Positions 1 through 10,983 of a DNA stretch of 64,000 bases are shown piece after piece. The notes beneath the pieces are model-generated. The model had not been told where the DNA came from, did not search any database, and saw only the letters and a list, made by a program, of their open reading frames with translations. How positions within the stretch are numbered: position 1 is the first letter of the stretch; every line of letters starts with the position of its first letter. Source of the stretch: Nibribacter ruber (GTDB lineage: Bacteria > Bacteroidota > Bacteroidia > Cytophagales > Hymenobacteraceae); assembly GCF_009913235.1 (NCBI RefSeq), contig NZ_CP047897.1, forward strand, positions 496,001-560,000, written 5' to 3'. A program made the position numbers and the translations under genes.

Positions 1-600
1 CACCATTTCGCGGGAGATGGCGGGCGGGAGCAAGGAGGTCTTGATTTCTTTGGTGACCGCCGAGGTGTTGTCCAGCTTATCATCCTGGTCAGCGTCTACT
101 TTGGCCTGGTCAATCTTGAGCAAACGGTCAAACAAAACGGCAGTGGCCTCTGCATCGCCAATAGCCCTATGGCGCATGCGCAACGGGATGTCAATGCTTT
201 TACAGAGCTTACCCAGACTATACGAGGGCAGGCCCGGCATGAGCTTGCGGCTAAGCCGAACGGTGCAAAGGGTTTTGCGCTGAAAGTTGAAGCCCAGGTC
301 AGAAAATTCTTTTTTCAGGAAGGAGTAGTCAAACCGCACGTTATGGGCCACAAACACCTTGCCTTCTGTGATCTGCACAATCTCCTTGGCCACCTCATGA
401 AATTTGGGCGCATCGCGCACCATCTCATCCGTGATGCCGGTGAGTTGCGAGATGAAGAAGGGGATAGGCCTCCCCGGATTGATCAAGGTGGTATACTGGT
501 CTACCACGGCGTTCCCATCATGTATAAAGACGGCAATCTCGGTGATTCTGTCGTCTGAGGGTTGGCTGCCGGTGGTTTCTATGTCAATTATGGCGTACAC
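1..600 (-). CDS. DnaQ-like 3'-5' exonuclease, C-terminus beyond window
   Basis: DEDDh-family exonuclease domain. The reading frame is open from a GTG at 600-598 to the window edge (200 codons seen). Exo I is DIETTG (D6, E8), Exo II is HNVRFD (D91) and Exo III is HRAIGDAEAT (H144, D149), so all catalytic residues are present. The GTG is chosen because the family usually begins MYAIIDIETTG and the in-frame codons upstream offer no ATG. The domain is that of the Pol III epsilon subunit and related repair nucleases. The sequence after residue 180 leaves the exonuclease fold; in Bacteroidota such proteins are often fused to a GIY-YIG (UvrC-like) nuclease, which I infer here but cannot see. Confidence 0.85.
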   Translation of the reverse strand, partial: MYAIIDIETTGSQPSDDRITEIAVFIHDGNAVVDQYTTLINPGRPIPFFISQLTGITDEMVRDAPKFHEVAKEIVQITEGKVFVAHNVRFDYSFLKKEFSDLGFNFQRKTLCTVRLSRKLMPGLPSYSLGKLCKSIDIPLRMRHRAIGDAEATAVLFDRLLKIDQAKVDADQDDKLDNTSAVTKEIKTSLLPPAISREMV

Positions 601-706
601 GCAAAATAGATTGGTGAAACATGGCGGTGCTTCCGCCTAGGATTATAACCGCTTTCAGGTGAATATCGTTTCATATTGATATTAATAGAAAATAGCTGAA
701 AAGCAT

Positions 707-735
707 AAAAAAAAGCAGCCCGAAAGCTGCCTTTT
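707..735 (-). terminator. Rho-independent terminator of the DUF2383 gene
   Basis: On the minus strand GCAGC (730-726) pairs with GCTGC (719-715), extended by a G.T pair and an A/T run, and is followed by eight T. It lies about 35 bp after the stop of the four-helix-bundle gene. Confidence 0.75.
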
Positions 736-770
736 CTGTCTCTAAGGGAGACGTACTATATTTCCAAATC

Positions 771-1244
771 TTACATAATGCCTTGTTTCAGGCTGGTGAT
801 GGTTTGCTTGGCCGCCTGAATCTCCTGCTGTTGTTTCTGGATGATGTTTTTTACGTCCATGGGCAAGGAAGGTTCCTGTAAAGCGTTGTTGTAGGCTTTC
901 AAAGCGGCCTCGTCGCCGTTTTCACATTCGCTCAAGATGGCTTTGCTGTCATTGCCGCCCACGGCAGACTTCAAGTTGATCCAGCCCCGGTGTACGGCCC
1001 CGGCCGCTTCCATGGCTACGGCTTCTACGGTGGTGGTGTTAGATGTGCTGCCACCCAATTGTTGGGCTTTGCTTTCCAGTTCGCTGGCAAACGTGGCACG
1101 CTGCTGGGCCAATCGCTCTAATTCTGATTTCACTCTGGGGTTGTCAACCGCACCGGCGGCCGTCTCATATCCTTTTCTACCGTCGCGGGCAGTGGCTACC
1201 AAGTCATTTAAGGTGTTGATGATTTTATCATTTGGCGTATTCAT
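771..1244 (-). CDS. PA2169-type four-helix-bundle protein (DUF2383)
   Basis: 157 residues with no signal peptide and an almost entirely helical, Ala/Glu/Lys/Gln-rich sequence. It begins MNTPNDKIINTLNDLVATAR, the usual start of DUF2383/PA2169 proteins, which fold as a ferritin-like four-helix bundle. The family has no firmly assigned biochemical role and is often linked with stress conditions. It lies downstream of the AI-2E permease on the same strand, separated by a 38-bp palindromic repeat at 1348-1385, and has its own terminator. Family assignment is good; function is unknown. Confidence 0.8.
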   Translation of the reverse strand: MNTPNDKIINTLNDLVATARDGRKGYETAAGAVDNPRVKSELERLAQQRATFASELESKAQQLGGSTSNTTTVEAVAMEAAGAVHRGWINLKSAVGGNDSKAILSECENGDEAALKAYNNALQEPSLPMDVKNIIQKQQQEIQAAKQTITSLKQGIM

Positions 1245-1347
1245 AGTCGTATTTTGGTTGGTAAAACAATTTGTTCCCTGGCTGCTCCAAGTGAAAGAGC
1301 AAGCAAAGCCTGTCTAGTTTTACTAATTAGAATACAATTGGTTACGC

Positions 1348-1385
1348 CGTTTTTTGGCAGTTTCCTGGAAAAGAGGCCAAAAACG
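1348..1385. repeat. 38-bp palindromic repeat, copy R1
   Basis: Copy of the window's 38-bp imperfect palindrome (CGTTTTTT arm, CTGG centre, AAAAACG end) between the AI-2E permease and the DUF2383 gene. Confidence 0.85.
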
Positions 1386-1391
1386 AAGCCA

Positions 1392-2489
1392 TTACGCTTT
1401 TCGCTGCCGTCTTAGTTTTTTAATCAGTTTCAGTTCACGCGGCTCGCGATGAATGTCACCTAGCAAGAAGGCAATGGGTTTAAGTGGAGTGTACTGATCC
1501 AGCAGAACCTTCAGGATGGCAATGAGCGGGATGGAAAGGATCATGCCGGCTGCTCCCCAGACTTCGCCACCCACAATCAAGGCAATGATGGCCGCAAACG
1601 GATTAATGCTCACCTTTGAACCTACAATGTTGGGCGTTATGAAATTGCCTTCCAGAAATTGCACAAACGCAAAAATAGCCACTACAATGAGCATGGTGGT
1701 CACAGAGCCCGTGTTTACCAGCACGTACAAGGCGGGCAGCGCCGCTCCCAGCATGATGCCAATGTAGGGAATGACCGTGAGCACAGAGGCAAAGGCCCCG
1801 AAGAAGATGGCATACTCAATGCCCATGATGAACAACCCAATGGAATTGAGAATGGCCACAATCACGATCACAATCACCAAGCCTGAAATGTAGCTCTGCA
1901 CCACCTGCTGTATGTTGTCAATGGTCACAATGATGGTATCACGCTTGGCCACCGGAATGAACTGAAACACAAATTGCCGCAAATGGTCACGGTAGTACAG
2001 CATGCAGAACACATAAATGGGAATCAGAGTCACTACGGTCAGGGCGCCGGTAGTAAGCGAGATTGTGCTGCCCAGGAAAGCGGTACCCGTCTGGCTTATG
2101 TTTCCCAAGGCCTTCTCCAGAAACTCAGAGCGGTTGGTGGGCTTTATGCCAAACTTGTCCTGCAAAAACATCTGGATCTTGGAGATAAGAATAGACAGCT
2201 TAGCGGATATGTCATTGAGTTCAGCGGAGAAACTGCCAATCTGGATGGAAAAGAAATACACCATAAGTGCCAGAACCAAAATAACCAGGACAAGGCTCAA
2301 GACAATGGCTACGGCCCGGGGCATGTGCCGCTCTAACCGCACGCTCATGGGGAGCAGCAGAAGCGCAAACAATCCAGCAAAGCTCAAAGGAATCAAGATG
2401 GACTTGAACGTCTGCATGAAATACAGCAGCAGAAAGAGCCCCAGCAAGATGACGGTGTATTTAAAGTAGGCGGGTAGTTTTATTTCCAT
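1392..2489 (-). CDS. AI-2E family (PerM/YdiK) membrane permease
   Basis: 365-residue polytopic membrane protein. Hydrophobic segments occur near residues 10-50 and 60-85, at about 150-175, and as a cluster from about 205 to 345. The soluble loop at about 90-150 and the conserved C-terminal block (VIPYIGIMLGAALPALYVL, then FLEGNFITPNIVGSKVSINP) are typical of the AI-2E transporter family. Members export or exchange varied small molecules; the name comes from E. coli TqsA, and the substrate here cannot be told from sequence. It ends with a basic tail (KKLRRQRKA). The 330-bp region upstream is shared with parE, which points the other way. Confidence 0.88.
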   Translation of the reverse strand: MEIKLPAYFKYTVILLGLFLLLYFMQTFKSILIPLSFAGLFALLLLPMSVRLERHMPRAVAIVLSLVLVILVLALMVYFFSIQIGSFSAELNDISAKLSILISKIQMFLQDKFGIKPTNRSEFLEKALGNISQTGTAFLGSTISLTTGALTVVTLIPIYVFCMLYYRDHLRQFVFQFIPVAKRDTIIVTIDNIQQVVQSYISGLVIVIVIVAILNSIGLFIMGIEYAIFFGAFASVLTVIPYIGIMLGAALPALYVLVNTGSVTTMLIVVAIFAFVQFLEGNFITPNIVGSKVSINPFAAIIALIVGGEVWGAAGMILSIPLIAILKVLLDQYTPLKPIAFLLGDIHREPRELKLIKKLRRQRKA

Positions 2490-2621
2490 GGACAGCAGCT
2501 AACGGGTAAGGTGTTAAGGTAGAGGTGTATACTCAAGAAAAGCTAAACAAATTAGCAATCTAATAGAAAGGGTTAGAATAGAAGCGTAAAATATGCTAAA
2601 AAAATAAGCAATGATTCTCTG

Positions 2622-2650
2622 TTTGAATGAACTGCAAAGCCCTATATTTG
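2622..2650 (+). promoter_or_regulatory. Putative promoter for parE-parC
   Basis: TTTG at 2622-2625 and TATATTTG at 2643-2650, spacer 17, match the Bacteroidota -33/-7 pattern. It implies a leader of roughly 160 nt before the ATG at 2820. The rest of the 2490-2819 intergenic region shows no gene or repeat to me. Confidence 0.6.
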
Positions 2651-2819
2651 GTTACAAAAGGGAGCCCTGCCAAGTGCTTTGGCAACCAATATTTCGTCTT
2701 AATTGGGCCCTGAATCCTGCAAGCAGCTGACGGAAAAATTGGTCTCCTTGTGCCAGGCATGGCAAAGTACACGCATTTTTTCATTTATTTTACCGAATTC
2801 TACTAAAACCAAGTGCCCC

Positions 2820-4691
2820 ATGGCAGAACAGATTAACGTAAATTACAACGAGGACAGCATTCGTTCCCTTGACTGGCGTGAACACATCCGGCTACGCCCG
2901 GGTATGTACATTGGTAAGCTGGGTGACGGTTCATCGCCTGACGACGGAATTTACATTCTTGTGAAAGAGGTGATTGACAACTCCATTGATGAGCACATGA
3001 TGGGGTTTGGCCGAACCATTGAGGTAAAAATCTCTGATCATAAAGTAATCGTGCGCGACTACGGCCGCGGTATTCCGTTGGGCAAGGTGATTGACTGCGT
3101 GAGTAAGATCAACACCGGGGGTAAGTATGACAGCCGCGCCTTCCAGAAGTCTGTGGGGTTGAACGGGGTGGGTACCAAGGCGGTAAATGCCCTATCCTCT
3201 CAGTTTAGAATCCAATCGGTGCGCGACGGCAAAACCAAAGTAGCGGAGTTTGAGCGCGGCGAACTGGTGAATGATGAGGCCTTGCAGGACACTAGTCAGC
3301 GCAACGGTACCACCACCACCTTTGTGCCAGATGACACCATCTTCAAAAACTACCATTTCATTCCGGAGTTCCTTGAAAACCAGATTTGGAACTACGTGTA
3401 CCTGAATGCGGGTCTTACCATCCATTTCAACGGACAGAAGTACTTGTCAGAAAATGGCTTGAAAGACCTGTTGGCCCGCAAGATAGATGAAGATAGCATG
3501 CGCTATCCTATCATTCACCTGAAAGGCGAGGACATAGAATTTGCTCTAACTCACGGAAATGACTACGGTGAGGAGTATTATTCTTTCGTGAACGGCCAAT
3601 ACACTACCCAGGGTGGTACGCACTTGGCCGCTTTCAGAGAAGCCGTGGTGAAGACGCTGCGTGAGTTCTACAAGAAGGATTATGACGCTACAGACATCAG
3701 AGGTTCCATTGTGGGCGCTATTGCCATACGCGTGCAGGAACCGGTGTTTGAAAGTCAGACTAAAACCAAACTAGGCTCAATTAACATTGCGCACGAGGGA
3801 CCTACCGTCCGCAACTTCGTGAATGACTATGTAAAAGAGCACTTGGACAACTACCTTCACAAGAACCCAGCGGTAGCCGAAGCGCTTAAGAAACGGATTG
3901 AGCAGAGTGAGCGGGAGCGCAAGGACATGGCAGGCATCAAGAAGCTAGCCAACCAGCGCGCCAAGAAAGCCAACCTGCATAACAAAAAACTGCGCGATTG
4001 CCGCTTCCACTTCGCGGAAAGCAAAGACCTGGAGAAGGAAGCCTTGACTACCTTGTTCATTACAGAGGGGGACTCAGCATCGGGTTCCATCACCAAGTCC
4101 AGAAACGTAGAGTTGGAGGCCGTGTTCAGCTTGCGTGGTAAGCCTCTGAACTGCTTTGGCCTCAAGAAGAAGGTAGTGTATGAAAATGAAGAATTCAACC
4201 TGCTGCAACACGCCCTTAACATTGAAGAAGGCTTAGAAGGTCTGCGCTACAACCGCGTGGTGGTGGCCACAGATGCTGACGTGGACGGTATGCACATTCG
4301 CTTGCTGCTCATGACTTTCTTCCTGCAATTCTTCCCTGACCTGGTGAAGAACGGTCACCTGTATATTCTGGAAACACCTCTGTTTAGGGTGCGCAATAAG
4401 AAAGAAACCATTTACTGCTACAATGAGCAGGAGAAGCAGAACGCCATGCGCAAGCTAGGCAAGAGTGCTGAAATCACCCGCTTTAAAGGACTAGGGGAGA
4501 TTTCTCCAGATGAGTTTGGCAAGTTCATCGGCGACAACATCAGGCTGGAGCCGGTGATCATGGGCAAGACGGAGCAGAACATCCAGAAAGTGCTTTCCTA
4601 TTACATGGGCAAGAACACCCCAGAGCGCCAGCAATTCATCATTGAGAATTTGAAGATTGAAAAAGATATAGTAGAAGAGGTTTATGCTTAA
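2820..4691 (+). CDS. parE: DNA topoisomerase IV subunit B
   Basis: ATPase subunit of type IIA topoisomerase, which works with ParC to decatenate and relax DNA. The GHKL ATPase motifs are seen ([31 protein letters not shown]), followed by a transducer domain and the TOPRIM motifs EGDSASGS and DADVDG. The protein is 623 residues, the usual ParE length. I chose the ATG at 2820 ([19 protein letters not shown]) over an in-frame TTG at 2703, because the extra 39 residues have no domain character. The last 8 bp overlap the parC start, so translation is probably coupled. Naming it ParE rather than GyrB rests on the adjacent ParC-type partner. Confidence 0.93.
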   Translation: MAEQINVNYNEDSIRSLDWREHIRLRPGMYIGKLGDGSSPDDGIYILVKEVIDNSIDEHMMGFGRTIEVKISDHKVIVRDYGRGIPLGKVIDCVSKINTGGKYDSRAFQKSVGLNGVGTKAVNALSSQFRIQSVRDGKTKVAEFERGELVNDEALQDTSQRNGTTTTFVPDDTIFKNYHFIPEFLENQIWNYVYLNAGLTIHFNGQKYLSENGLKDLLARKIDEDSMRYPIIHLKGEDIEFALTHGNDYGEEYYSFVNGQYTTQGGTHLAAFREAVVKTLREFYKKDYDATDIRGSIVGAIAIRVQEPVFESQTKTKLGSINIAHEGPTVRNFVNDYVKEHLDNYLHKNPAVAEALKKRIEQSERERKDMAGIKKLANQRAKKANLHNKKLRDCRFHFAESKDLEKEALTTLFITEGDSASGSITKSRNVELEAVFSLRGKPLNCFGLKKKVVYENEEFNLLQHALNIEEGLEGLRYNRVVVATDADVDGMHIRLLLMTFFLQFFPDLVKNGHLYILETPLFRVRNKKETIYCYNEQEKQNAMRKLGKSAEITRFKGLGEISPDEFGKFIGDNIRLEPVIMGKTEQNIQKVLSYYMGKNTPERQQFIIENLKIEKDIVEEVYA

Positions 4692-7431
4692 CGAAGAATT
4701 GGAAAACGAGAACAACTTAGAACTGGGCACTGAACTGGAGGGCGAAGAGACCATCCATGACATTACCTCTGTTTCTGGTTTGTACGAGAACTGGTTTCTG
4801 GACTACGCCTCTTACGTAATTCTGGAACGTGCCGTGCCAGCGCTGGAAGACGGGTTCAAGCCCGTGCAGCGCCGCATCATGCACGCCATGAAAGAAATGG
4901 ACGACGGTCGCTTTAACAAAGTGGCCAACGTGATAGGGCAGACCATGCAGTATCACCCGCACGGGGATGCTTCTATTGGTGATGCCATCGTGAACCTGGG
5001 CCAGAAAGACCTGCTCATTGAAACGCAGGGAAACTGGGGGGATGTACGCACTGGTGACAGCGCTGCCGCGCCACGTTACATTGAAGCCCGCCTGACCAAG
5101 TTTGCCTTAGACGTGGTCTTTAATGCGCAGACTACTGAGTGGCAGTTGAGCTATGACGGCCGTAAGAACGAGCCAATTACTTTGCCTGTAAAGTTCCCAT
5201 TGCTGTTAGCTCAGGGCGTGGAGGGGATTGCGGTAGGTTTGTCTACCAAGATCATGCCCCACAACTTCAGAGAGCTCATCAAAGGTTCTATTGATGTTTT
5301 GAAGGGCCGCAAAACGCAGTTGCTCCCAGACTTTCCTACCGGTGGCCTTGGTGATTTCACCAACTACAACGGCGGCGGCAGAGGCGGTAAGATACGCCTG
5401 CGCGCTACAATTGAGAAGGTAGACAAGTCTTTGTTGGTGATTAGAGACGTGCCCTATGGTACCACTACCACGGCCTTGATGGATTCTATCGTGAAGGCCA
5501 GCGAAAACAATAAGATCAAAATCAAGAAAGTAGTGGACAATACTGCGGCGGCGGTTGAGATTCAGGTGCACATTCCACCCGGGATTTCTCCTGACTTGAC
5601 CATTGATGCGCTGTATGCCTTCACCGACTGCGAGGTCTCTATATCACCCAATACCTGTGTGATCATTGAAGACAAGCCCCGTTTCTTGAACGTAGATGAC
5701 CTCCTGCGCATGTCTACCGTGAAAACCGTAAGGTTGCTGGAGCGTGAGCTGGAGATTAGAATGGGCGAGCTGGAAGACAAGTGGCACCAGTCTAGCCTGG
5801 AGAAAATCTTCATTGAGAACCGCATTTACCGTGACATTGAAGAATGTGAAACTTGGGAGGCCGTTTTAGAAGCCATTGACAAAGGTTTGGATCCGTTCAA
5901 GCCCATGCTGCGCCGCGAAGTAACCCAAGAGGACATCATTCGCCTGACGGAAATTAAGATCAAGCGCATTTCTAAGTTTGACGCCTTCAAGGCTGATGAG
6001 TTTATCAAGAAGCTGGAAGACGAGATGGCTGAGGTGGCAGACAACCTGGCCAACCTGACCCGTTATGCTATCAGTTATTTTGAAGGCTTATTGGCTAAAT
6101 ATGGCAAAGGCAAAGAGCGCAAAACGCAGATCAGAACCTTTGATGTAGTGTCTGCTCAGAAAGTAGCCATTGCCAACCAGAAGCTGTACGTGAACCGCAA
6201 AGACGGCTTTGTAGGCTATGGCCTCAAGAAAGACGAGTTTGTATGTGACTGCTCAGACATGGATGACATCATTGCCATCCGGAAGGACGGTAAGTTCATG
6301 GTGTCTAAGATCACAGATAAAATCTTCATGGGCAAGGACATCATTCACGTGGGCGTGTACAACAAGAATGATGAGCACATGGTCTACAACATGATCTATG
6401 TGGATGGGAAAACCGGTATTGCTTTCGCTAAGCGTTTTGCTGTGACTTCCATCACTCGTGACAAAGAGTATGACCTGACCAAGGGCGAAAAGAACTCCAA
6501 GGTGATTTACCTGACGGCCAACCCTAATTCTGAGTCTGAATTGGTGAGCATTCAGTTGCAACCCGCCAGCACGGCCCGCGTGAAGCAATTTGACTTTGAC
6601 TTTGCAGAACTGCTGATTAAAGGAAAAGGCTCACAAGGAAACATTGTGACTAAGTATCCTATCAAAAAGGTGACACAGAAAGCCCTGGGTGAGTCTACCC
6701 GCGGTGGTCGTGAGATCTACTATGATGAGGTGATTGGCCGCTTGAACACAGAGAACCGGGGCCGATACCTGGGAAGCTTCAATACAGATGATACCATTCT
6801 GGTGCTGTTCAAGGATGGATCGTATGAGTTGACTTCATTTGACCTGACCAACCATTATGATGTTGCCAACATAGAGACCATTCATAAGTTCTCACCAGAA
6901 GTGGTGGTGTCTGCGGTGTATACAGAAGGTGAAACCAAGGTGACCTATGTGAAACGGTTCCAGGTGGAAACCACCACGGTTGGTAAGCGCTTTACGTTCA
7001 TCAGTGAGTCTAAAGGATCTAAGCTGTTAGCCGCCTCGGTAGCTGAAGCGCCTAAAGCAGAGATTAAATTCCAGCGAGATAAGAAATCTGAGAAAGAAAC
7101 AGAGATTTTGCTGCTGAGTGATTTCATTGACGTAAAGGGCTGGCGCGCCATGGGCAACAAACTGAATTACTTTAAAGTGTTTGGGGTGACTATTCCGCAG
7201 GCCGAAGTAGTGGAGGTTGCTAAGGTAAAGAATAGCACTAAAACAATAAAAGCTGTAAAGGTAGAAACAAAAGTAAGTGAGAAAATTGCCTTAGGTTACG
7301 CTTCAGGTGAGGAAATCAACTTGGATATTCTGCCTTTACAACCTGAGACAGAGTTGTCCGTAGAAAGTGAACAAAACGGAGATGTAGCCGCAGCCCCTAA
7401 GAAAGAGAAAAGACAATTGAATCTGTTTTAG
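4684..7431 (+). CDS. parC: DNA topoisomerase IV subunit A
   Basis: 915-residue breakage-reunion subunit. The N-terminal winged-helix/tower region holds [22 protein letters not shown] and the catalytic tyrosine Y132 in APRYIEARL. From about residue 500 a repeated beta-rich section forms the C-terminal pinwheel. No canonical GyrA box (QRRGGKG) is present, only a degenerate STRGGRE, which fits ParC better than GyrA. The start overlaps parE by 8 bp. The C-terminal 60 residues are acidic and low-complexity and end in [10 protein letters not shown]. Confidence 0.92.
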   Translation: MLNEELENENNLELGTELEGEETIHDITSVSGLYENWFLDYASYVILERAVPALEDGFKPVQRRIMHAMKEMDDGRFNKVANVIGQTMQYHPHGDASIGDAIVNLGQKDLLIETQGNWGDVRTGDSAAAPRYIEARLTKFALDVVFNAQTTEWQLSYDGRKNEPITLPVKFPLLLAQGVEGIAVGLSTKIMPHNFRELIKGSIDVLKGRKTQLLPDFPTGGLGDFTNYNGGGRGGKIRLRATIEKVDKSLLVIRDVPYGTTTTALMDSIVKASENNKIKIKKVVDNTAAAVEIQVHIPPGISPDLTIDALYAFTDCEVSISPNTCVIIEDKPRFLNVDDLLRMSTVKTVRLLERELEIRMGELEDKWHQSSLEKIFIENRIYRDIEECETWEAVLEAIDKGLDPFKPMLRREVTQEDIIRLTEIKIKRISKFDAFKADEFIKKLEDEMAEVADNLANLTRYAISYFEGLLAKYGKGKERKTQIRTFDVVSAQKVAIANQKLYVNRKDGFVGYGLKKDEFVCDCSDMDDIIAIRKDGKFMVSKITDKIFMGKDIIHVGVYNKNDEHMVYNMIYVDGKTGIAFAKRFAVTSITRDKEYDLTKGEKNSKVIYLTANPNSESELVSIQLQPASTARVKQFDFDFAELLIKGKGSQGNIVTKYPIKKVTQKALGESTRGGREIYYDEVIGRLNTENRGRYLGSFNTDDTILVLFKDGSYELTSFDLTNHYDVANIETIHKFSPEVVVSAVYTEGETKVTYVKRFQVETTTVGKRFTFISESKGSKLLAASVAEAPKAEIKFQRDKKSEKETEILLLSDFIDVKGWRAMGNKLNYFKVFGVTIPQAEVVEVAKVKNSTKTIKAVKVETKVSEKIALGYASGEEINLDILPLQPETELSVESEQNGDVAAAPKKEKRQLNLF

Positions 7432-7490
7432 GAAATTTCAAAGAAAAGCTGTAGATTACCTCTTGTTGGACCCACGTTTACTTGAGGATC

Positions 7491-8276
7491 ATGACACACT
7501 TTGGAAGAACAATCTATCTTTTATGTATAAGCTTAAGCTTTCTGAGCCTACCTGCCTTTGCGGGCGGTGTGGGCTCAGACCAGCTTCTTTGGGAAGCCAA
7601 TCAGCTTTTCAGGGAATACAAAGACGTTGAGGCGTTAGAAAAGTTTGAGCAACTCATCACGCAAGATCCCCACCACCAGGAAGCCCTGTGCAAAGCCACC
7701 GTTCTAAGTACCCGCATTGGGGGACGGTTCACAGATGATACCCGCAAGGGACAATACTTTGAGAAGGCGCTGGTATTTTCGGCTAGAGCCATTGAGGTAG
7801 ACAGTCAAAAAGCAGAAGCTAATTACGTGCGCGCCCTGGCCTTGGGAAGTATGTCACAGGTGACAGGCCTCAAAGAAAGATTGACCTATTTAAGCAGCTC
7901 TAAGCATTACATTGACCGGGCCCTGGCCATTGACGATAAACACGCCGGCGCCTGGCATTTGCAAGGTCGGTGGAGCTATAAAGTAGCCAACCTCACTATA
8001 GCAGAAAAGGCCGCCAGCAAGTTTCTAATGACGGGCGCTGCCTTTCCCATAGCCTCCAACAAAGACGCCTTGAGTGCCATTAGCAAAGCCGTTGAGCTTG
8101 ACCCTACCAACCTATTATACTACTTTGATTTGGCCCGAGTTCAGAAAGACGTGGACCTTAAAAGTGAGTGCATCGCCACACTTCAAAAAGCATTAGACCA
8201 AAAGCTGGTGACTACAGAAGATTTAGAGTTGAGCAGAAGATGTAAAATACTTTTGCAGCAAATGCTTAAAGTATAG
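7491..8276 (+). CDS. Secreted TPR protein, RMDN-like
   Basis: About 261 residues from the ATG at 7491; an in-frame TTG three codons earlier is less likely. The signal peptide runs to AFA-G (about residue 24). The rest is helical TPR-like repeats. The C-terminal half (HAGAWHLQGRWSYKVANLTIAEKAASK, then KAVELDPTNLLYYFDLARVQ) resembles the regulator-of-microtubule-dynamics (RMDN) TPR family known from eukaryotes and many Bacteroidota. It follows parC by 59 bp and is closed by a strong terminator, so it may be co-transcribed with parEC. The role is unknown, probably as a periplasmic scaffold. Confidence 0.7.
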   Translation: MTHFGRTIYLLCISLSFLSLPAFAGGVGSDQLLWEANQLFREYKDVEALEKFEQLITQDPHHQEALCKATVLSTRIGGRFTDDTRKGQYFEKALVFSARAIEVDSQKAEANYVRALALGSMSQVTGLKERLTYLSSSKHYIDRALAIDDKHAGAWHLQGRWSYKVANLTIAEKAASKFLMTGAAFPIASNKDALSAISKAVELDPTNLLYYFDLARVQKDVDLKSECIATLQKALDQKLVTTEDLELSRRCKILLQQMLKV

Positions 8277-8296
8277 TCTTCCTAAACTTGAAACGG

Positions 8297-8334
8297 AAAC
8301 GGCCCCATACTTATATGGGGCCGTTTCTGTTTTA
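8297..8334 (+). terminator. Strong Rho-independent terminator after the TPR gene
   Basis: A 13-bp stem (8297-8309 with 8314-8326) around a 4-nt loop (ctta), followed by a T-rich tail. Confidence 0.85.
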
Positions 8335-8433
8335 CGGCTTCGTCAGAGTTTTTTACGAATCAGTGCGGGGTATAGGTCTGTTTTGCTGTCATGGAGGAGC
8401 GAAAGCGGATTATTTTATCTCTGATTGGGCAGA

Positions 8434-10980
8434 ATGACAGGATTTTATCTGAAATTTCTAAATAGAAAATACCATATTTTTATATATTCGTTTTACAAAC
8501 CATTATCTGTGAGAATATACCTACTGCTTTTTTTACTTTTCATGAAGGCAGGTTTTCTCTTTGCCCAAACTACCCCCATTAGTGGCAAAGTGATTGACTC
8601 TGAAACCCAGAAACCGCTAGACTTTGTAACGGTACAACCGCACAAGGCCAAGGTTCCCGTGTTTACAGATGAAGCTGGTATATATATCCTGAACAAGTAT
8701 GAGGGCAACGACAAAGTGTCTTTTACACTTCTTGGATATGGGCAGATAACCAAAACCGTAAAGGAGTTAAAAGAGAGTAGCAACATCAGCTTGGTGCGCC
8801 AGAGCTACGCTCTGCAGGAAATTGTCATTGGTCCGCAGGAAAACCCGGCATATAAAATTGTAAGAGCCGCCGCGCGCAAAAAGGAACAATACCTGCCAGA
8901 AAACCAGAAGGCCCTTGAGTTTGAAACGTACACGCTCATGAAAGGCAGTATTCTGGAGAGCGAGGCCAAAGACAAAAAACGCAGTTTCTCCAAGCGCTAT
9001 GCCCCTTACTTTGACAGCCTTTTGGTGGGCGACAACTCTTCTAAACTAGCCTCACTGCCCATTTTTCAGTCTGAAACGGTTAAACAAAACTTCTACCTCA
9101 AAGACCCCAAAAAAAGCAAAGAAGTACTGCAGGCCAGCAAAGTAGTAGGGGTGGGGATTGAGAAGGAAGCGCAAATTGCCCAACTATTAAACGCCCAGGC
9201 CGAGCACTTTTCCTTGAACCAGAACTACATGCGCATGTTTGACAAAGACTTTGTCAGCCCCATTGCCAATAGCTGGTCCAATTACTATGACTATGATTTA
9301 GTGGATAGCATGGAGACGCCTTCTGGGAAAATCTATAAGCTCAATATCATTCCTAAACGCCCGCAGGACCTTACATTTGCTGGTACCATGTGGATTGCCG
9401 ATGGATCATTTGCCTTGCGCCGTATTGAGCTGAAGTTGAACCCAGATGTCAAGCTCAATTTTGTGAGTGATTTGCGCATTGTACAAATCTGGGACGAAGA
9501 AAACCCATCGCTGCTGCCAGTTTCCAGCAAACGCAAATTCCAGATCTCAGGGCTGCCAGGCACCGAGGTACGCCTTTACGTAGAGTCTACTACCTATTAT
9601 AGAGACATCGTCTTAAATCAACCCAGAAACCCAGACTTCTTTGACAATACCCATGCCATGGGGGATTCTGTGCTGAGCTACCAGGAGAACTTCTGGCAAA
9701 CGGTGAGGCCCCAGAGCTTTAGTCCAGAGGATGTGAAACGCGTGGAATCCATTGCCCAAATCAACAAGTTACCAGAAATACAGAGTATGGTGAAGCTGAT
9801 AAGGGTGGTGGTAGAAGGGCATCTGCCCCTCAATGACAAACTGGAATGGGGACCAGTGTTTGGTACGTACGTGTACAACAACATAGAAGGCCACCGGTTT
9901 CAGTTCGGGCTTAGGACTACTGAGGCTTTTCATAAGAACTGGATCTTGAACGGGTATGCGGGCTACGGCACAAGGGATAAGTCTCTGAAGGGCCTGCTGA
10001 ACATCCGGTACGTGGCAGACCGCGAACGCTGGACCGAATGGGGCGCCAGTTACCTCAATGACGTAGGGCCGGCCGCCATGGACTTGAACAATACGCGGGT
10101 CAATAGTCTGTTTTTCTCGGCTTTCCGGTGGGGAACCATGAATTTCCCTTATAAGCAGGAGCGTTTTCAGGTGTGGGCCGAGCGGGAGTGGTTCCAATCG
10201 TTCTCGCAGCGACTTACCTTGCGCCATACCAACCAAACACCAGCCTTTGCCTCGGCGCCCGTAGCAGAGGGCCAGTTCTCCCGGTTTGGACAATTCAGAA
10301 CCACGGACCTGGTACTCAACCTGCAATACACGCCCAACCGTAAGACCTTGATCCGGCACTGGGACAAGATAGGCATCTCCAATTCCAATTCGCCGGTGAT
10401 TGGCCTGGAAGTAGCCATGGGCATGAGCGGCTTACTTAATTCTGATGTTAGTTACCAGCAGGTGGCTTTGTCTGTAGAGCAACGGGTGCATGCCGGCGTG
10501 CTGGGTTATGGCCGCTATTATTTTAGAGCCGAGAAAACCTTCAACAAGGTGCCTTTGCCGCTTTTGCAAGTACCGGTGGGCAATGAGACGCCATTCTTTA
10601 TCCTGCACGGGTACAACCTAATGCCATTCTTTTCCTTTGGCAATGATGAGATGGTGTCGCTGCGCTATGATCATCATTTTGAAGGGGCACTCTCCCTTAC
10701 CAACCGCATTCCGTTGCTCAAGAAAACCCGGGCGCGTCTGGTGGCCGGCGGGGCCATGATGATGGGCAGACTATCAGAGAAAAATAAGTTCTCCCTGGTA
10801 GAGGGAGATCCTAACTTTGGAAGTTTCAGGGGCTTGGGCAGAGACCCGTACGTAGAGGTAAATGTGGGTCTGAAGAACCTGTTCCAGCTGCTGCGGGTTG
10901 ACCTAGTGCATCGGCTTACTTATCAAAACCTGGACATGCCAGCGTGGGGGGTACGGATGTCCATTTCTGTGAACCCATAG
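8434..10980 (+). CDS. DUF5686 outer-membrane protein with CarboxypepD_reg-like domain
   Basis: About 848 residues. A hydrophobic signal (IYLLLFLLFMKAGFLFAQ) is followed by a carboxypeptidase-regulatory-like beta-sandwich (ISGKVIDSETQKPLDFVTV, then VSFTLLGYG), a central DUF5686 region, and a C-terminal half of alternating strands that looks like a 3'-terminal beta-barrel. The family is Bacteroidota-specific, located at the outer membrane and of unknown function. The start is uncertain: ATG at 8434 gives a long basic N-terminus, whereas GTG at 8509 would give a compact signal peptide. It stands alone between a terminator and repeat R2. Confidence 0.8.
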   Translation: MTGFYLKFLNRKYHIFIYSFYKPLSVRIYLLLFLLFMKAGFLFAQTTPISGKVIDSETQKPLDFVTVQPHKAKVPVFTDEAGIYILNKYEGNDKVSFTLLGYGQITKTVKELKESSNISLVRQSYALQEIVIGPQENPAYKIVRAAARKKEQYLPENQKALEFETYTLMKGSILESEAKDKKRSFSKRYAPYFDSLLVGDNSSKLASLPIFQSETVKQNFYLKDPKKSKEVLQASKVVGVGIEKEAQIAQLLNAQAEHFSLNQNYMRMFDKDFVSPIANSWSNYYDYDLVDSMETPSGKIYKLNIIPKRPQDLTFAGTMWIADGSFALRRIELKLNPDVKLNFVSDLRIVQIWDEENPSLLPVSSKRKFQISGLPGTEVRLYVESTTYYRDIVLNQPRNPDFFDNTHAMGDSVLSYQENFWQTVRPQSFSPEDVKRVESIAQINKLPEIQSMVKLIRVVVEGHLPLNDKLEWGPVFGTYVYNNIEGHRFQFGLRTTEAFHKNWILNGYAGYGTRDKSLKGLLNIRYVADRERWTEWGASYLNDVGPAAMDLNNTRVNSLFFSAFRWGTMNFPYKQERFQVWAEREWFQSFSQRLTLRHTNQTPAFASAPVAEGQFSRFGQFRTTDLVLNLQYTPNRKTLIRHWDKIGISNSNSPVIGLEVAMGMSGLLNSDVSYQQVALSVEQRVHAGVLGYGRYYFRAEKTFNKVPLPLLQVPVGNETPFFILHGYNLMPFFSFGNDEMVSLRYDHHFEGALSLTNRIPLLKKTRARLVAGGAMMMGRLSEKNKFSLVEGDPNFGSFRGLGRDPYVEVNVGLKNLFQLLRVDLVHRLTYQNLDMPAWGVRMSISVNP

Positions 10981-10983
10981 CGT

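Noticed and set aside
17-640. Plus-strand open frames at the window start
   Set aside because: They are shadows of the minus-strand exonuclease, whose three catalytic motifs are intact.
2703-2819. N-terminal extension of ParE from a TTG
   Set aside because: The 39 extra residues lack similarity to ParE; the ATG at 2820 gives the standard N-terminus.
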